DNA of 64,000 nucleotides from Kitasatospora aureofaciens. Lineage in GTDB: Bacteria; Actinomycetota; Actinomycetes; Streptomycetales; Streptomycetaceae. The stretch covers positions 1-64,000 of the forward strand of contig JODU01000021.1 of the NCBI GenBank assembly GCA_000720845.1. Direction: 5' to 3'. The position numbers and the translations under genes are program-made. How positions within the stretch are numbered: position 1 is the first letter of the stretch; every line of letters begins with the position of its first letter. The notes beneath the pieces are model-generated. The model was given only the letters and a program-made list of their open reading frames with translations, did not search any database and had not been told where the DNA came from. This document shows, one piece after another, positions 51,636 to 60,546 of the stretch.

Positions 51636-51735
51636 GTGCCGTCACGCGCGGTGAACCGCGCGATCACGCGGACAGCACTTTACCCCACGGACCGGGCCGC
51701 GCCTAAGCGGGCACGGGAGAGGGACAATCGGACCC

Positions 51736-52275
51736 ATGGACAGCCCTGCCGACAACCCCGTGGACAGCACCGCCTCCGACCGCCCGGCACGGGGGCGGGA
51801 CCGCGACGAGGAGGGGCGGGCGCGCAACGCCCGGCCGCGCGACGGGCTCGGACGCCCGCTGCCCTACGGCGCGGACGGCGTGGCCCGCCAGCCCGAGGGC
51901 GTCGTACGGGCGCCGGAGGAGACGGTCGCCGAGGCGCAGCGGCTGCTGGACGACGGGAAGCCCTTCCACGCGCACGAGGTCTTCGAGGACGCCTGGAAGT
52001 CGGGGCCCGAGGAGGAGCGGGAGCTGTGGCGGGGCCTGGCCCAGCTGGCCGTCGGCCTCACGCACTCCGCGCGCGGCAACGTCACCGGCGGGGCCAGGCT
52101 GCTGCGGCGCGGGGCGGGGGCCGTCACGGCGTGGGCGGCGTCGGGGGCCGGGCGGGAGCGGCCGTACGGGATGGACCTCGGCGCGGTCGCCGGGTGGGCC
52201 CGGGAGCTGGCCGGTGAGGTGGAGGGCGGCGGGTCCGTGGACGCGGCGGCGCGGGCGCCCCGGCTGCGGGGCTGA
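51736..52275 (+). CDS. DUF309 family protein
   Basis: A 179-aa cytoplasmic protein. The DUF309 signature is plain: GKPFHAHEVFEDAWKSGPEE, followed by LWRGLAQLAVGLTHSARGN. The conserved His-Glu pair (FHAHEVFE) looks like a metal or catalytic site; function is unknown. The first 60 residues are charged and disordered. ATG 51736 is preceded by GGGAGAGGG at about 13 nt. It is divergent from the tRNA and 57 bp before cobF. Confidence 0.88.
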   Translation: MDSPADNPVDSTASDRPARGRDRDEEGRARNARPRDGLGRPLPYGADGVARQPEGVVRAPEETVAEAQRLLDDGKPFHAHEVFEDAWKSGPEEERELWRGLAQLAVGLTHSARGNVTGGARLLRRGAGAVTAWAASGAGRERPYGMDLGAVAGWARELAGEVEGGGSVDAAARAPRLRG

Positions 52276-52332
52276 GTCCCGCCGGGGCAGCCCGGCCGGG
52301 GCGTTGTCGGTGGCGTACGGCAGACTCGTGGC

Positions 52333-53106
52333 GTGCGGACAATTCATGTGATCGGTATCGGCGCGGGCGACCCCGACCAGCTGACGCTCCAGGCGGTCAA
52401 GGCGCTGCGGAGCACGGACGTGTTCTTCGTCCTGGACAAGGGCGAGGCCAAGGCCGACCTGGTGCGACTGCGCCGGGACATGCTGGAGACGCACATACCG
52501 GAGGGGACGTACCGGGTCGTCGAGGCGCGCGACCCCGAGCGGGACCGGAAGGCGGGCGGGGCGGCGTACTCGCCGGCCGTCGGGGACTGGCGCAGTGCCC
52601 GCGCGGGCATCTACGAGCGGCTGATCGCCGAGGAGCTGGGCGAGGACGAGAGCGGCGCGTTCCTGGTGTGGGGCGACCCCGCGCTCTACGACAGCACGCT
52701 GGGCATCCTGGAGGAGATCCTGGAGCGCGGCTCGGTGTCGTTCGCGTACGACGTGGTGCCCGGCATCAGCAGCGTCTCCTCGCTGGTCGCCCGGCACCGG
52801 ACCGGGCTGAACCGGGTGGCGCGCCCGGTGCAGATCACCACGGGGCGGCGGCTCGCCGAGGGCTTCCCCGAGGACACGGACGACGTGGTCGTGATGCTGG
52901 ACGCCCACCAGACCTTCCGGCGGTACGCGGACCAGGACATCGACATCTACTGGGGCGCCTACCTGGGCACCCCGGACGAGATCCTCGCCTCCGGTCCGAT
53001 CGCCGAGGCCGCGCCCCGCATCGAGCGGCTGCGCGCCGAGGCACGGGAGCGCAAGGGCTGGATCATGGACACGTACCTGCTGCGGCGCAACCCCGGCGAC
53101 CGCTGA
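52333..53106 (+). CDS. cobF: Precorrin-6A synthase, deacetylating (CobF)
   Basis: A 257-aa SAM-dependent methyltransferase of the tetrapyrrole methylase fold. IHVIGIGAGDPDQLTLQAVK at the N-terminus binds SAM, and GDPALYDSTLGILE and VVPGISSVSSL complete the site. The length and the DTYLLRRNPG end fit CobF, which methylates C1 and removes acetate in the aerobic B12 pathway. GTG 52333 lies close to the DUF309 stop and has no obvious RBS, so a leaderless message is possible. No other cob genes are in the window; it is an isolated gene of the pathway. Confidence 0.9.
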   Translation: MRTIHVIGIGAGDPDQLTLQAVKALRSTDVFFVLDKGEAKADLVRLRRDMLETHIPEGTYRVVEARDPERDRKAGGAAYSPAVGDWRSARAGIYERLIAEELGEDESGAFLVWGDPALYDSTLGILEEILERGSVSFAYDVVPGISSVSSLVARHRTGLNRVARPVQITTGRRLAEGFPEDTDDVVVMLDAHQTFRRYADQDIDIYWGAYLGTPDEILASGPIAEAAPRIERLRAEARERKGWIMDTYLLRRNPGDR

Positions 53107-53193
53107 CCGGGCCGGGCCCGAACGGGCTCCGGGGCACACCCGGGCGGACCGCTCCCGCATGCGTGGCCGGTGCACCGGTGTGATCGTGACCGT

Positions 53194-55314
53194 GTGACAG
53201 TCGCCGAGGAATCGCCGCGGACCGCCGCCACCCAGCCGCCCGTGCTGGACCGGCGACGCCGCAACGTGGTCTTCGTCACGATCATGCTCGGCATGCTCCT
53301 CGCGGCCCTGGACCAGACGATCGTCGGCACCGCGCTGCCCACGATCGTCTCGGACCTGGGCGGCGCCGCACACATGTCGTGGGTGGTGACCTCGTACCTG
53401 CTCGCGGAGACCGTGGCGACGGTCCTGGTCGGCAAGTTCGGCGACCTGTTCGGCCGCAAGGTCGTCTTCCAGGTGTCCGCGGTCGTGTTCATCACCGGCT
53501 CCTTCCTGTGCGGGCTCGCGACCGACATGCCGCTGCTGATCATCTGGCGGGCGGTGCAGGGCATCGGCGCGGGCGGCCTGATGGTGACGTCGATGGCGCT
53601 GATCGCGGACGTCATCCCGCTGCGGGAGCGGGGCAAGTACCAGGGCGCGATCGGCGCGGTGTTCGGGGTCGCGACGGTCATCGGACCGCTGCTGGGCGGG
53701 CTGTTCACCGACCACCTGACCTGGCGCTGGGCCTTCTACGTCAACGTGCCCATCGCGGTCGTCGTCGTGATCGCCGCCGCCCGCACCATCCCGGTGGTGA
53801 AGTCGGCCGCCCGTCCGGTCATCGACTACCTGGGCATCGCGCTGGTCGCGGTCGGCGCCAGCGCGCTGATCCTGGCGACGAGCTGGGGCGGCAACGAGTA
53901 CGCGTGGGGCTCGGCCGTGATCATCGGCCTGTTCGCGGGCGGGCTCATCGCGCTCGGTCTGTTCTGCTGGGTGGAGACCCGGGCGGCCGAACCGATGCTG
54001 CCGATGCGGCTGTTCTCCAACCCGGTGTTCACGGTCTGCTCGATCCTCAGCTTCATCGTCGGCTTCGCCATGCTGGGCGCGCTGACGTACCTGCCGACGT
54101 ATCTGCAGTACGTGGACGGGGATTCGGCCACCGTCTCCGGGGTGCGGACGCTGCCGATGGTGGCGGGGCTGCTGATCGCCTCGGTGTTCAGCGGCAACGT
54201 GGTCAGCAAGACGGGGCGGTACCGGCTGTTCCCCATCGCGGGCACGCTGGTGATGGGCGCAGGCCTGTACCTGATGTCGCTGATGGGTGCCTCCACGGGC
54301 GCGGGGCTCGAGTCGCTGTACATGTTCGTCCTCGGCACGGGGATCGGCCTGTCCATGCAGGTGCTGACCATCGCCGTGCAGAACACCGTCGAGTACGCCG
54401 ACCTCGGCACCGCGACCTCCGGTGTCACCTTCTTCCGCACGCTGGGCAGTTCCTTCGGCACCGCCGTGTTCGGCACGATCTACGCCAACGCGCTCGGTCC
54501 CAACCTGCGCGACGGCGTCACGGCGGCGGCCGGCACCGGCGCCGCCGACCCGTCGGTGATCGCCAGGGCGTCGACCAGTCCGGAGGGCGTGCACCGGTTG
54601 CCGCCCCGGGCGTCGGCGCCGATCGTCGACGCGTACGCGGACACCATCCAGACGGTGTTCCTGTGGACGGTGCCCATCGCCGTCCTCGGCTTCCTGGTCG
54701 CGCTGTTCCTCAAGCAGGTCCAGCTGCGCGACAGCGCCCGCGCGGGTTCCACGGACATGGGCGAGGGCTTCGCCTCACCGCACGACGCCAGCAGCAGGCG
54801 GACGCTGGAGGCTTCCGTCGGGAAGATCATCGGCGGTACGGAGCTGGACACCGCGCGCCGGATCATCGCGGGCAGCGACACCCGCCTGGACGTCGCCGGT
54901 GCCTGGGCCGTGATGCAGGTGGACCTGTTCACACGGCTCGTCGGGCACGCCAGCCTCGGCCTGATCGCGGCCCGCCGCCGGCTTCCCCCGGAGGTGCTGC
55001 TGCCGGTGTTCGACCGGATGGTGGAGGAGGGGTTCCTGACCCGCCACGGCTCCCTGCTCTCCCACACCGACGCGGGCGCCCGCGAGGCCCTGGTGATCGG
55101 CCGGGCGTGGGCGGCCTGGCTGGAGGACCGGGTGGAGCGGGACATCGGCCGGCCCACGGACACGGACCTGCGCGCCGCCGTCGACGCCATCGCCAAGCGC
55201 CTGCTGGTGGAGGACCTCAGCAACGGTCTCCCGCAGCGGGTCAGGCAAGCAGGAGCTGCAGACCCCCCACAACCGTCGCCGCGATCACCAGACGCTCGAA
55301 CAGGCGTTGGTTGA
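53194..55314 (+). CDS. MFS drug exporter (DHA2, 14 TM) with C-terminal winged-helix-like domain
   Basis: A protein of about 706 aa. Residues 20-520 form a 14-segment DHA2 drug:proton antiporter: MLLAALDQTIVGTALPTIVS (TM1), LVGKFGDLFGRK (motif A) and GVFGVATVIGPLLGG (motif C). After TM14 a 170-residue soluble tail (LDVAGAWAVMQVDLFTRLVG, PEVLLPVFDRMVEEGFLTRH) reads like a MarR-type winged helix. GTG 53194 is used; GTG 53170 is in frame. The gene runs on for 74 bp into the opposing TauE gene, so the two 3' ends overlap. The role of the tail is unknown. Confidence 0.88.
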   Translation: MTVAEESPRTAATQPPVLDRRRRNVVFVTIMLGMLLAALDQTIVGTALPTIVSDLGGAAHMSWVVTSYLLAETVATVLVGKFGDLFGRKVVFQVSAVVFITGSFLCGLATDMPLLIIWRAVQGIGAGGLMVTSMALIADVIPLRERGKYQGAIGAVFGVATVIGPLLGGLFTDHLTWRWAFYVNVPIAVVVVIAAARTIPVVKSAARPVIDYLGIALVAVGASALILATSWGGNEYAWGSAVIIGLFAGGLIALGLFCWVETRAAEPMLPMRLFSNPVFTVCSILSFIVGFAMLGALTYLPTYLQYVDGDSATVSGVRTLPMVAGLLIASVFSGNVVSKTGRYRLFPIAGTLVMGAGLYLMSLMGASTGAGLESLYMFVLGTGIGLSMQVLTIAVQNTVEYADLGTATSGVTFFRTLGSSFGTAVFGTIYANALGPNLRDGVTAAAGTGAADPSVIARASTSPEGVHRLPPRASAPIVDAYADTIQTVFLWTVPIAVLGFLVALFLKQVQLRDSARAGSTDMGEGFASPHDASSRRTLEASVGKIIGGTELDTARRIIAGSDTRLDVAGAWAVMQVDLFTRLVGHASLGLIAARRRLPPEVLLPVFDRMVEEGFLTRHGSLLSHTDAGAREALVIGRAWAAWLEDRVERDIGRPTDTDLRAAVDAIAKRLLVEDLSNGLPQRVRQAGAADPPQPSPRSPDARTGVG

Positions 55315-56071
55315 TCCGCTTCACGGCCCACTTGCCGAGGAACGCGCCGGGCACCACGAAGACCACCAGCGCCGCGTCGAGCAGCAGCGAGCGGCCGTCG
55401 ATCAGGCCGAGCCCCGCGCTGAAGGGCAGCTTGGAGACGTTGACGATCAGGAAGAAGAACGCCGACGTACCCAGGAAGCCGAGTTTCCTGAAGCCCGCGG
55501 AGAGCAGGTACATCGACATCACCGGGCCGCCCGCGTTGGCGACCATCGTGGTGAAGCCGCCCAGGACGCCGTACGAGCGGGCCTTCACCCGGCCGGCGCG
55601 CGAGGTGACCTCGTCCGGCTGCTCGGTGGCCTCGGCCTGCCGCCGGCGCCACACCGTCACCCCGGCCATGAACAGCAGGATCACGCCGATCGACGTGCGC
55701 ACGACGGCGTCGTCGGCCCACACCAGGAACACGGTGCCGACGACCACGCCCACCCCGACCGCCGGGAACAGCCGCCACAGGGTGGGCCAGTGCGCGTGGC
55801 GCCGGTAGGTGAGGACGGCCAGGACGTCACCGGCGATCAGGACCGGCAGCAGGATGCCGGTGGAGGCGCGGGCGGGCAGGACCGCCGCGAAGATCGCGAG
55901 GCTGACCGTGTTGGCCCCGCTCACCGCGGTCTTGGAGAAGCCGACGAGCAGGGCCGCGAAGGCGAGGGCGGCGAATTCCCAGCCGGTGAGGTGCCAGAGC
56001 GTCATGGTGTCCATTGCGGGGACCGATGCTATGCGCACCCCCACCGGCGCCGTAAGCACCGTCTCGCCCAT
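55241..56071 (-). CDS. TauE/SafE family sulfite or organic-anion exporter
   Basis: A 276-aa membrane protein with eight segments. AALAFAALLVGFSKTAVSGA in the first half and GGFTTMVANAGGPVMSMYLL in the second are the two TauE/SafE repeats. It moves sulfite, sulfoacetate or related anions. ATG 56071 lies 6 bp after the AMP-ligase stop and has a short AAGGA RBS; ATG 56014, just before TM1, is an alternative. The C-terminus overlaps the MFS gene by 74 bp. Confidence 0.88.
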   Translation of the reverse strand: MGETVLTAPVGVRIASVPAMDTMTLWHLTGWEFAALAFAALLVGFSKTAVSGANTVSLAIFAAVLPARASTGILLPVLIAGDVLAVLTYRRHAHWPTLWRLFPAVGVGVVVGTVFLVWADDAVVRTSIGVILLFMAGVTVWRRRQAEATEQPDEVTSRAGRVKARSYGVLGGFTTMVANAGGPVMSMYLLSAGFRKLGFLGTSAFFFLIVNVSKLPFSAGLGLIDGRSLLLDAALVVFVVPGAFLGKWAVKRINQRLFERLVIAATVVGGLQLLLA

Positions 56072-56077
56072 CGGTCC

Positions 56078-57637
56078 TTAGCGGCCGACGGATGCCTGGG
56101 GGGCTCCTGATGCTGAGTGCTCGGCGTAGCGCGCCCGCAGCTCCCGCTTGAGCACCTTCATGCTCGGCCCCAGCGGCAGCTCGTCCGCGAACTCCACCCG
56201 GCGCGGGTACTTGTGCCGCCCGAGGTGCTGCTTGGACCACTCGGTGACCCCGGCCGCGTCCGGCGTGGCGTCGGGCGTCGTGCCGGGGGCGCGCACGACC
56301 ACGGCGCAGACCTCCTCGCCGTGCAGCTCGTCCGGGAGCCCGATGACGGCGACCTGGGCGATACCGGGGTGGCGCATCAGCACCTCCTCGACCTCCCGCG
56401 GATAGACGTTGTAGCCGCCCCGGATGATGACGTCCTTCTTCCGGTCGACGATCCTCAGGAACCCGTCCTCGTCCTTGGTGCCCAGGTCACCGGTGCGGAA
56501 CCAGCCGTCGACAAGGGCCTGGGCCGTGGCCTCGGGGCGGCCGAGGTAGCCGGAGAAGACGTTGTGGCCGCGGACGACGACCTCGCCCAGCTCGCCGGTG
56601 GGCAGCAGTTCCACCGCGCCCTCGACCTCGGCGCGGGCGATCTCCACGTCGACGCCCCACAGGGGGTGCCCGATGGTGCCGGGCCTGGCGCCGAACACCG
56701 GCTGGTTCACGGCTGCCGCCGGGGAGGTCTCCGACAGCCCGTACCCCTCGTAGATCGTCGCCCCGAAGGCCGCCTCGAACCGCTCGAGCACCGCCACCGG
56801 CAGCGAGGCTCCGCCGGAGACGCACACCCGCAGTTTGGGCAGGGCCTCGGCGCCGGCCGCCGCTGCGGCGAGCGCGACGAACATGGTCGGCACCCCGTGG
56901 AAGGTGTTGACGCCCTCCTTCACCATCAGCTCGATGGCGCGCGCCGCATCGAAGCGGGGCAGCAGGACGAGGGTGGCGCCCGCCCGCCAGGTGGAGTTCA
57001 GGGAGACGGTCTGGCCGAAGGCGTGGAAGAGGGGCAGCGCGCCGAGCGCCACGTCATCGGGCCGGATGTCGTTGGCGTCGAAGGCGTTGACCGTCGCGTT
57101 CATCACCAGGTTGAAGTGGCTGAGCACGGCGCCCTTGGGGACGCCGGTCGTGCCGCTGGTGTAGAAGACGACCGCCGGGTCGTCGGCGTCGCGGGTGACG
57201 TACGCGGGCAGGGGCTCGGCCTGCTCGGCGAGCCCGCCGAACTCCTCGCCCAGCGTGACCATCCGTACGCCGGTCTCCCGCGCGGCGGCCGCTCCGGTCT
57301 CCGCCTGCGCCGGATGGCACAGCAGCAGGGTGGCGCCGCTGTCGCGCAGGACGTGCTCGACCTCGGCCGGGGACAGCAGCAGGTGCACCGGCACCACGAC
57401 GGCTCCGGCCGCGGCGACGGCGTAGTACGCGATGGGGAAGTCGGCCGTGTTCGGTGCCATCAGCGCCACCCGGTCCCCGGGCCGGACGTCCAGGCCGGCG
57501 AGGGCACCGGCCTGGGCGCGGGCCCGCCGCCAGACCTCGGCGAAGGTCAGCCGCAGGTCGCCCTCGACGAGCGCCTCCTTGTCGGGACGGCGCCGGGCGT
57601 TCTCGGCGAGGACTGCGGCGACGGAGAGGGTTGCCAT
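56078..57637 (-). CDS. Long-chain fatty-acid--CoA ligase-type AMP-binding protein
   Basis: A 519-aa acyl-adenylate-forming enzyme. The P-loop VVFYTSGTTGVPKGAVLSHF is near residue 160, the A5 motif GYGLSETSP near 300, GWFRTGDLG near 390, and the catalytic Lys in LGPSMKVLKREL near 500. It activates a carboxylic acid to the CoA thioester. ATG 57637 follows GGAG at about 8 nt. The thiolase gene lies 68 bp upstream in the same direction, so the pair probably works in fatty-acid or aromatic side-chain degradation. Chain length is not readable. Confidence 0.93.
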   Translation of the reverse strand: MATLSVAAVLAENARRRPDKEALVEGDLRLTFAEVWRRARAQAGALAGLDVRPGDRVALMAPNTADFPIAYYAVAAAGAVVVPVHLLLSPAEVEHVLRDSGATLLLCHPAQAETGAAAARETGVRMVTLGEEFGGLAEQAEPLPAYVTRDADDPAVVFYTSGTTGVPKGAVLSHFNLVMNATVNAFDANDIRPDDVALGALPLFHAFGQTVSLNSTWRAGATLVLLPRFDAARAIELMVKEGVNTFHGVPTMFVALAAAAAGAEALPKLRVCVSGGASLPVAVLERFEAAFGATIYEGYGLSETSPAAAVNQPVFGARPGTIGHPLWGVDVEIARAEVEGAVELLPTGELGEVVVRGHNVFSGYLGRPEATAQALVDGWFRTGDLGTKDEDGFLRIVDRKKDVIIRGGYNVYPREVEEVLMRHPGIAQVAVIGLPDELHGEEVCAVVVRAPGTTPDATPDAAGVTEWSKQHLGRHKYPRRVEFADELPLGPSMKVLKRELRARYAEHSASGAPQASVGR

Positions 57638-57705
57638 GGGGTGATGCTCCGTTTCCTTGCTGCGGCTCTGCAGAGGGGGTGGCTTGTGCGGCTGGGGGGC
57701 GGGGC

Positions 57706-58893
57706 CTAGTGGCGTTCGACGAGGACCGCGCTGCCCTGCCCCACGCCCACGCACATCGTGGCCAGCCCGCGGCCGGCCCCGGTGCGGCGCATGCGGTGGA
57801 GCAGGGTGGTGAGGATGCGGGCGCCGGAGCAGCCGAGCGGGTGGCCCAGCGCGATGGCGCCGCCGGTGGGGTTGACCAGGTCCGGGTCGATGCCGAGCTG
57901 GTCGACGCAGGCGAGGGCCTGGGCGGCGAACGCCTCGTTGAACTCGGCATCGGCGATGTCGTCGACGCTCCAGCCGGCCCGGGCGAGGACCTTGCGGGTG
58001 GCGGGGACCGGGCCGATGCCCATGACGTCGGGGTGGACACCGGCCGAGCCGCCCGCGACATAGCGGCCGAGCGACTCCAGGCCGAGGTCGTTCAGGGCCT
58101 CCTCGCTGACCAGCAGGAGGCCGGCGGCGCCGTCGTTCATCGGGGAGGCGTTGCCCGCGGTGACCGTGCCGCCGGGGCGGAAGACCGGCCTCAGGCGGCC
58201 GAGCTTCTCCAGGGAGGTGTCCTCGCGGACGCACTCGTCGGAGTCGACGACCACGCCGTCGGGGCGCTCGACGGGAAGGATCTCGTCGTCGAAGTGGCCG
58301 CATTTCCGGGCCTCGGCGGCGAGGCGGTGGCTGCGCAGGGCGAACTCGTCCTGGCGCTCGCGCGGGACGCCGTACCGCTCGGCGACCTCCTCGGCCGTCT
58401 CCCCCATGGCGAGCAGGCCGTGCAGGTCCTTCATCGCCGGGTTGACCAGGCGCCAGCCGAGCCGGGTGTCGGCGGTCTCGATGCGGTGCGGCAGCGCCTC
58501 TTCGGGGCGCGGCAGCACGAAGGGGGCGCGGCTCATGGACTCGGAGCCGCCCGCCAGCACGACGTCGGCCTCGCCCGCGGCGATGGTGCGCGCGGCGGTG
58601 GTGACGGCTTCGAGGCCGGAAGCGCACAACCGGTTCACGGTGGCACCGGGCACGGTCTCGGGCAGGCCCGCGAGCAGGGCGGCCATGCGGGCGACGTTGC
58701 GGTTGTCCTCGCCCGCCTGGTTGGCGGCGCCCCAGTACACGTCGTCGACCCGGGCGGGGTCCAGCGCGGGTACGTCGGCGACCAGGCCCCGGATCACGGC
58801 GGCGGCGAGGTCGTCGGGCCGCACGGTGGACAGCGCGCCGCGCAGCTTGCCGATCGGGGTGCGGCGGGCGGCCGCGAAGTGGACGGGACGCAC
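57706..58893 (-). CDS. Acetyl-CoA acetyltransferase (thiolase)
   Basis: A 395-aa thiolase of beta-oxidation type. The nucleophile Cys is in NRLCASGLEAV near residue 90, NEAFAAQ near 345 and the second active-site Cys in GGAIALGHPLGCSGAR near 375. GTG 58893 has AGGAG 7 nt upstream. It probably cleaves 3-ketoacyl-CoA made from substrates activated by the next gene. It is divergent from the alpha/beta hydrolase, with an AT-rich promoter region between. Confidence 0.94.
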   Translation of the reverse strand: MRPVHFAAARRTPIGKLRGALSTVRPDDLAAAVIRGLVADVPALDPARVDDVYWGAANQAGEDNRNVARMAALLAGLPETVPGATVNRLCASGLEAVTTAARTIAAGEADVVLAGGSESMSRAPFVLPRPEEALPHRIETADTRLGWRLVNPAMKDLHGLLAMGETAEEVAERYGVPRERQDEFALRSHRLAAEARKCGHFDDEILPVERPDGVVVDSDECVREDTSLEKLGRLRPVFRPGGTVTAGNASPMNDGAAGLLLVSEEALNDLGLESLGRYVAGGSAGVHPDVMGIGPVPATRKVLARAGWSVDDIADAEFNEAFAAQALACVDQLGIDPDLVNPTGGAIALGHPLGCSGARILTTLLHRMRRTGAGRGLATMCVGVGQGSAVLVERH

Positions 58894-58965
58894 GAGGGAC
58901 TCCTGACCGTCGTCGCGCGGTCGCCGGACGGCGCGCCGCCGCGTCGACCACCGCGAACCTTGATG

Positions 58966-59006
58966 AGCACTACGCTTAATTAGCACTGCTAGTTTTGGAC
59001 TATAGA
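58966..59006. promoter_or_regulatory. AT-rich divergent promoter with repeated AGCACT
   Basis: AGCACT occurs at 58966-58971 and 58982-58987 as a direct repeat spaced 16 bp, flanking TAATTA. TAGC-ACT-GCTA (58981-58991) is a small dyad. TATAGA (59001-59006) is a good -10 for the hydrolase. Binding of a dimeric fatty-acid-type regulator is plausible. Confidence 0.5.
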
Positions 59007-59068
59007 CCGCCGGACCGGGTCCTGGGAAGATCCTCCGGAGGACCGTCGCCGACGCAGCCGGAGGAGAC

Positions 59069-59878
59069 ATGGCCGAGGCCCGCGAGCACACGCTGACCGG
59101 AACGCGCGGGCGGATCCGCGTCCGCGAGTGGCCCGCCGGGCGTCCCCGCCATGTCGCGCTGCTGGTCCACGGCTACGGCGAGCACACCGGGCGCTACGCG
59201 GAGGTGGCCGGCGTCCTCACCGGCCACGGCGCGGCGGTCTACGCGCCGGACCACACCGGGCACGGGCGCTCGGACGGCGAGCGGGTGGTCGTCGAGGACT
59301 TCGAGGACGTGGTCACCGACGTGCACGCCGTGGCCGGCCTCGCCCGTGCCGCCCACCCCGGCCTGCCGGTCGTCATGATCGGCCACTCCATGGGCGGCCT
59401 CATCGCCTCCCGCTACGCCCAGCGCCACCCCGGCGAGCTGACGGCGCTGGTGCTGTCGGGGCCGGTCATCGGCGACTGGGAGCTGCCGCGCCGGCTGCTC
59501 GCCCTGGAGGAGATCCCCGACACCCCGATCAGCCCGGCCTCGCTCTCCCGCGACCCGGCGGTGGGAGCGGCGTACGCGGCGGACCCGCTGGTGTGGCACG
59601 GGCCGATGAAGCGGCCGACGCTCCAGGCGTTCGTGCGGACGCTGGAGACCGTGGCCGAGGGCGGCGACGTCGGCCGGCTGCCGCTGCTGTGGGTGCACGG
59701 CGACGACGACCGGCTGGTGCCGTTGCCCGGCAGCCGCGTCGGCGTCGAGTCGCTGAACGGCGGCGGCCTGACCGAGCGGATCTACCCGGGCGCCCGGCAC
59801 GAGGTCTTCAACGAGACCAACCGGGCGGAGGTGTTCGCCGACCTCACCCGATTCCTGGACGGCGTGCTCGCACGCTGA
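59069..59878 (+). CDS. Alpha/beta hydrolase (monoacylglycerol lipase-like)
   Basis: A 269-aa serine hydrolase. LLVHGYGEHTGRYAEVA and the nucleophile elbow GHSMGG (S107) match bacterial monoacylglycerol lipases; the acid is in WVHGDDDRLVP and the His in ARHEVFNE. There is no signal peptide. ATG 59069 follows GGAGGA. Standing divergent from a thiolase and acyl-CoA ligase, it may release fatty acids that the ligase then activates. That link is inferred from position. Confidence 0.92.
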   Translation: MAEAREHTLTGTRGRIRVREWPAGRPRHVALLVHGYGEHTGRYAEVAGVLTGHGAAVYAPDHTGHGRSDGERVVVEDFEDVVTDVHAVAGLARAAHPGLPVVMIGHSMGGLIASRYAQRHPGELTALVLSGPVIGDWELPRRLLALEEIPDTPISPASLSRDPAVGAAYAADPLVWHGPMKRPTLQAFVRTLETVAEGGDVGRLPLLWVHGDDDRLVPLPGSRVGVESLNGGGLTERIYPGARHEVFNETNRAEVFADLTRFLDGVLAR

Positions 59879-59929
59879 GGCCGCGAGCCGGGTCCGTGCG
59901 GGGCCCCCGGGCGTTTGCCCCCGCGCCCC

Positions 59930-60268
59930 ATGGGCACCCGCGCCCGCATGGAGTGGTTGCGCCGCGCCGCCTGCGTGGATGAGGACCCCGATCTGTTCTT
60001 CCCGGTGGGCACCGCCGGACCCGCCCTGCGGGACACGGCGGCCGCCAAACGCGTCTGCGCCAGATGCCCGGTGACCCCCGAGTGCCTGGCCTTCGCCCTG
60101 GAGTCGGGGCAGACGTCGGGCGTGTGGGGCGGCACCGACGAGGCGGAGCGCGCGGCCCTGCTCCGGCTGACCGCGCAACACGCACGTACGCACGGCGAAA
60201 TAAGGGACACCTCATGGCCGACGCCCTCGAACTCGACGCGCTGTGGGAGGACTTCCACCGCGTGGTGA
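59930..60268 (+). CDS. WhiB-like (Wbl) iron-sulfur regulator
   Basis: A Wbl protein of about 112 aa. C15, C43, C46 and C52 bind the [4Fe-4S] cluster (CARCPVTPEC), and GVWGG forms the turn before the basic region. ATG 59930 is given; ATG 59948 is also possible, and neither has an RBS. The C-terminus runs 55 nt into the next gene in another frame, so the last 18 residues (ending TRCGRTSTAW) lack family features. It is followed by DUF3140 and an HhH protein. Wbl proteins partner with the principal sigma factor and sense O2 or NO; which class this is, I cannot say. Confidence 0.85.
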   Translation: MGTRARMEWLRRAACVDEDPDLFFPVGTAGPALRDTAAAKRVCARCPVTPECLAFALESGQTSGVWGGTDEAERAALLRLTAQHARTHGEIRDTSWPTPSNSTRCGRTSTAW

Positions 60269-60546
60269 ACATGACCTCCGCGGAACTCGCGGACTGGCTC
60301 CGGGTGCGCGACTCCGGCGAGCTGACCGAGCCGCTGCCGGACGACGCCGGACCGCCGCTGGGACAGCACGTCCTCGCGATCCTGCAGAAGCGGCGTACCG
60401 ACCTGACCGAGGACGACCTGCGGGCGATGCGCAAGGTCGTGGACACCGTGACCTCGCAGACCGACCTGGAGAACGAGCCCGTATCCGACGACACCCGGCT
60501 GCGGCACCGGCTCATGACGGTCGGTCACGACCCACTGAAGCCGTGA
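60214..60546 (+). CDS. DUF3140 family protein
   Basis: A 110-aa acidic helical protein. LWEDFHRVVNMTSAELADWL and the C-terminal SDDTRLRHRLMTVGHDP are the marks of DUF3140, a family of unknown function widespread in actinomycetes and often annotated as DNA-binding. ATG 60214 follows AAGGGA at 6 nt, inside the end of the Wbl gene. Its stop overlaps the GTG of the next gene (GTGA), so the two are coupled. Confidence 0.88.
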   Translation: MADALELDALWEDFHRVVNMTSAELADWLRVRDSGELTEPLPDDAGPPLGQHVLAILQKRRTDLTEDDLRAMRKVVDTVTSQTDLENEPVSDDTRLRHRLMTVGHDPLKP

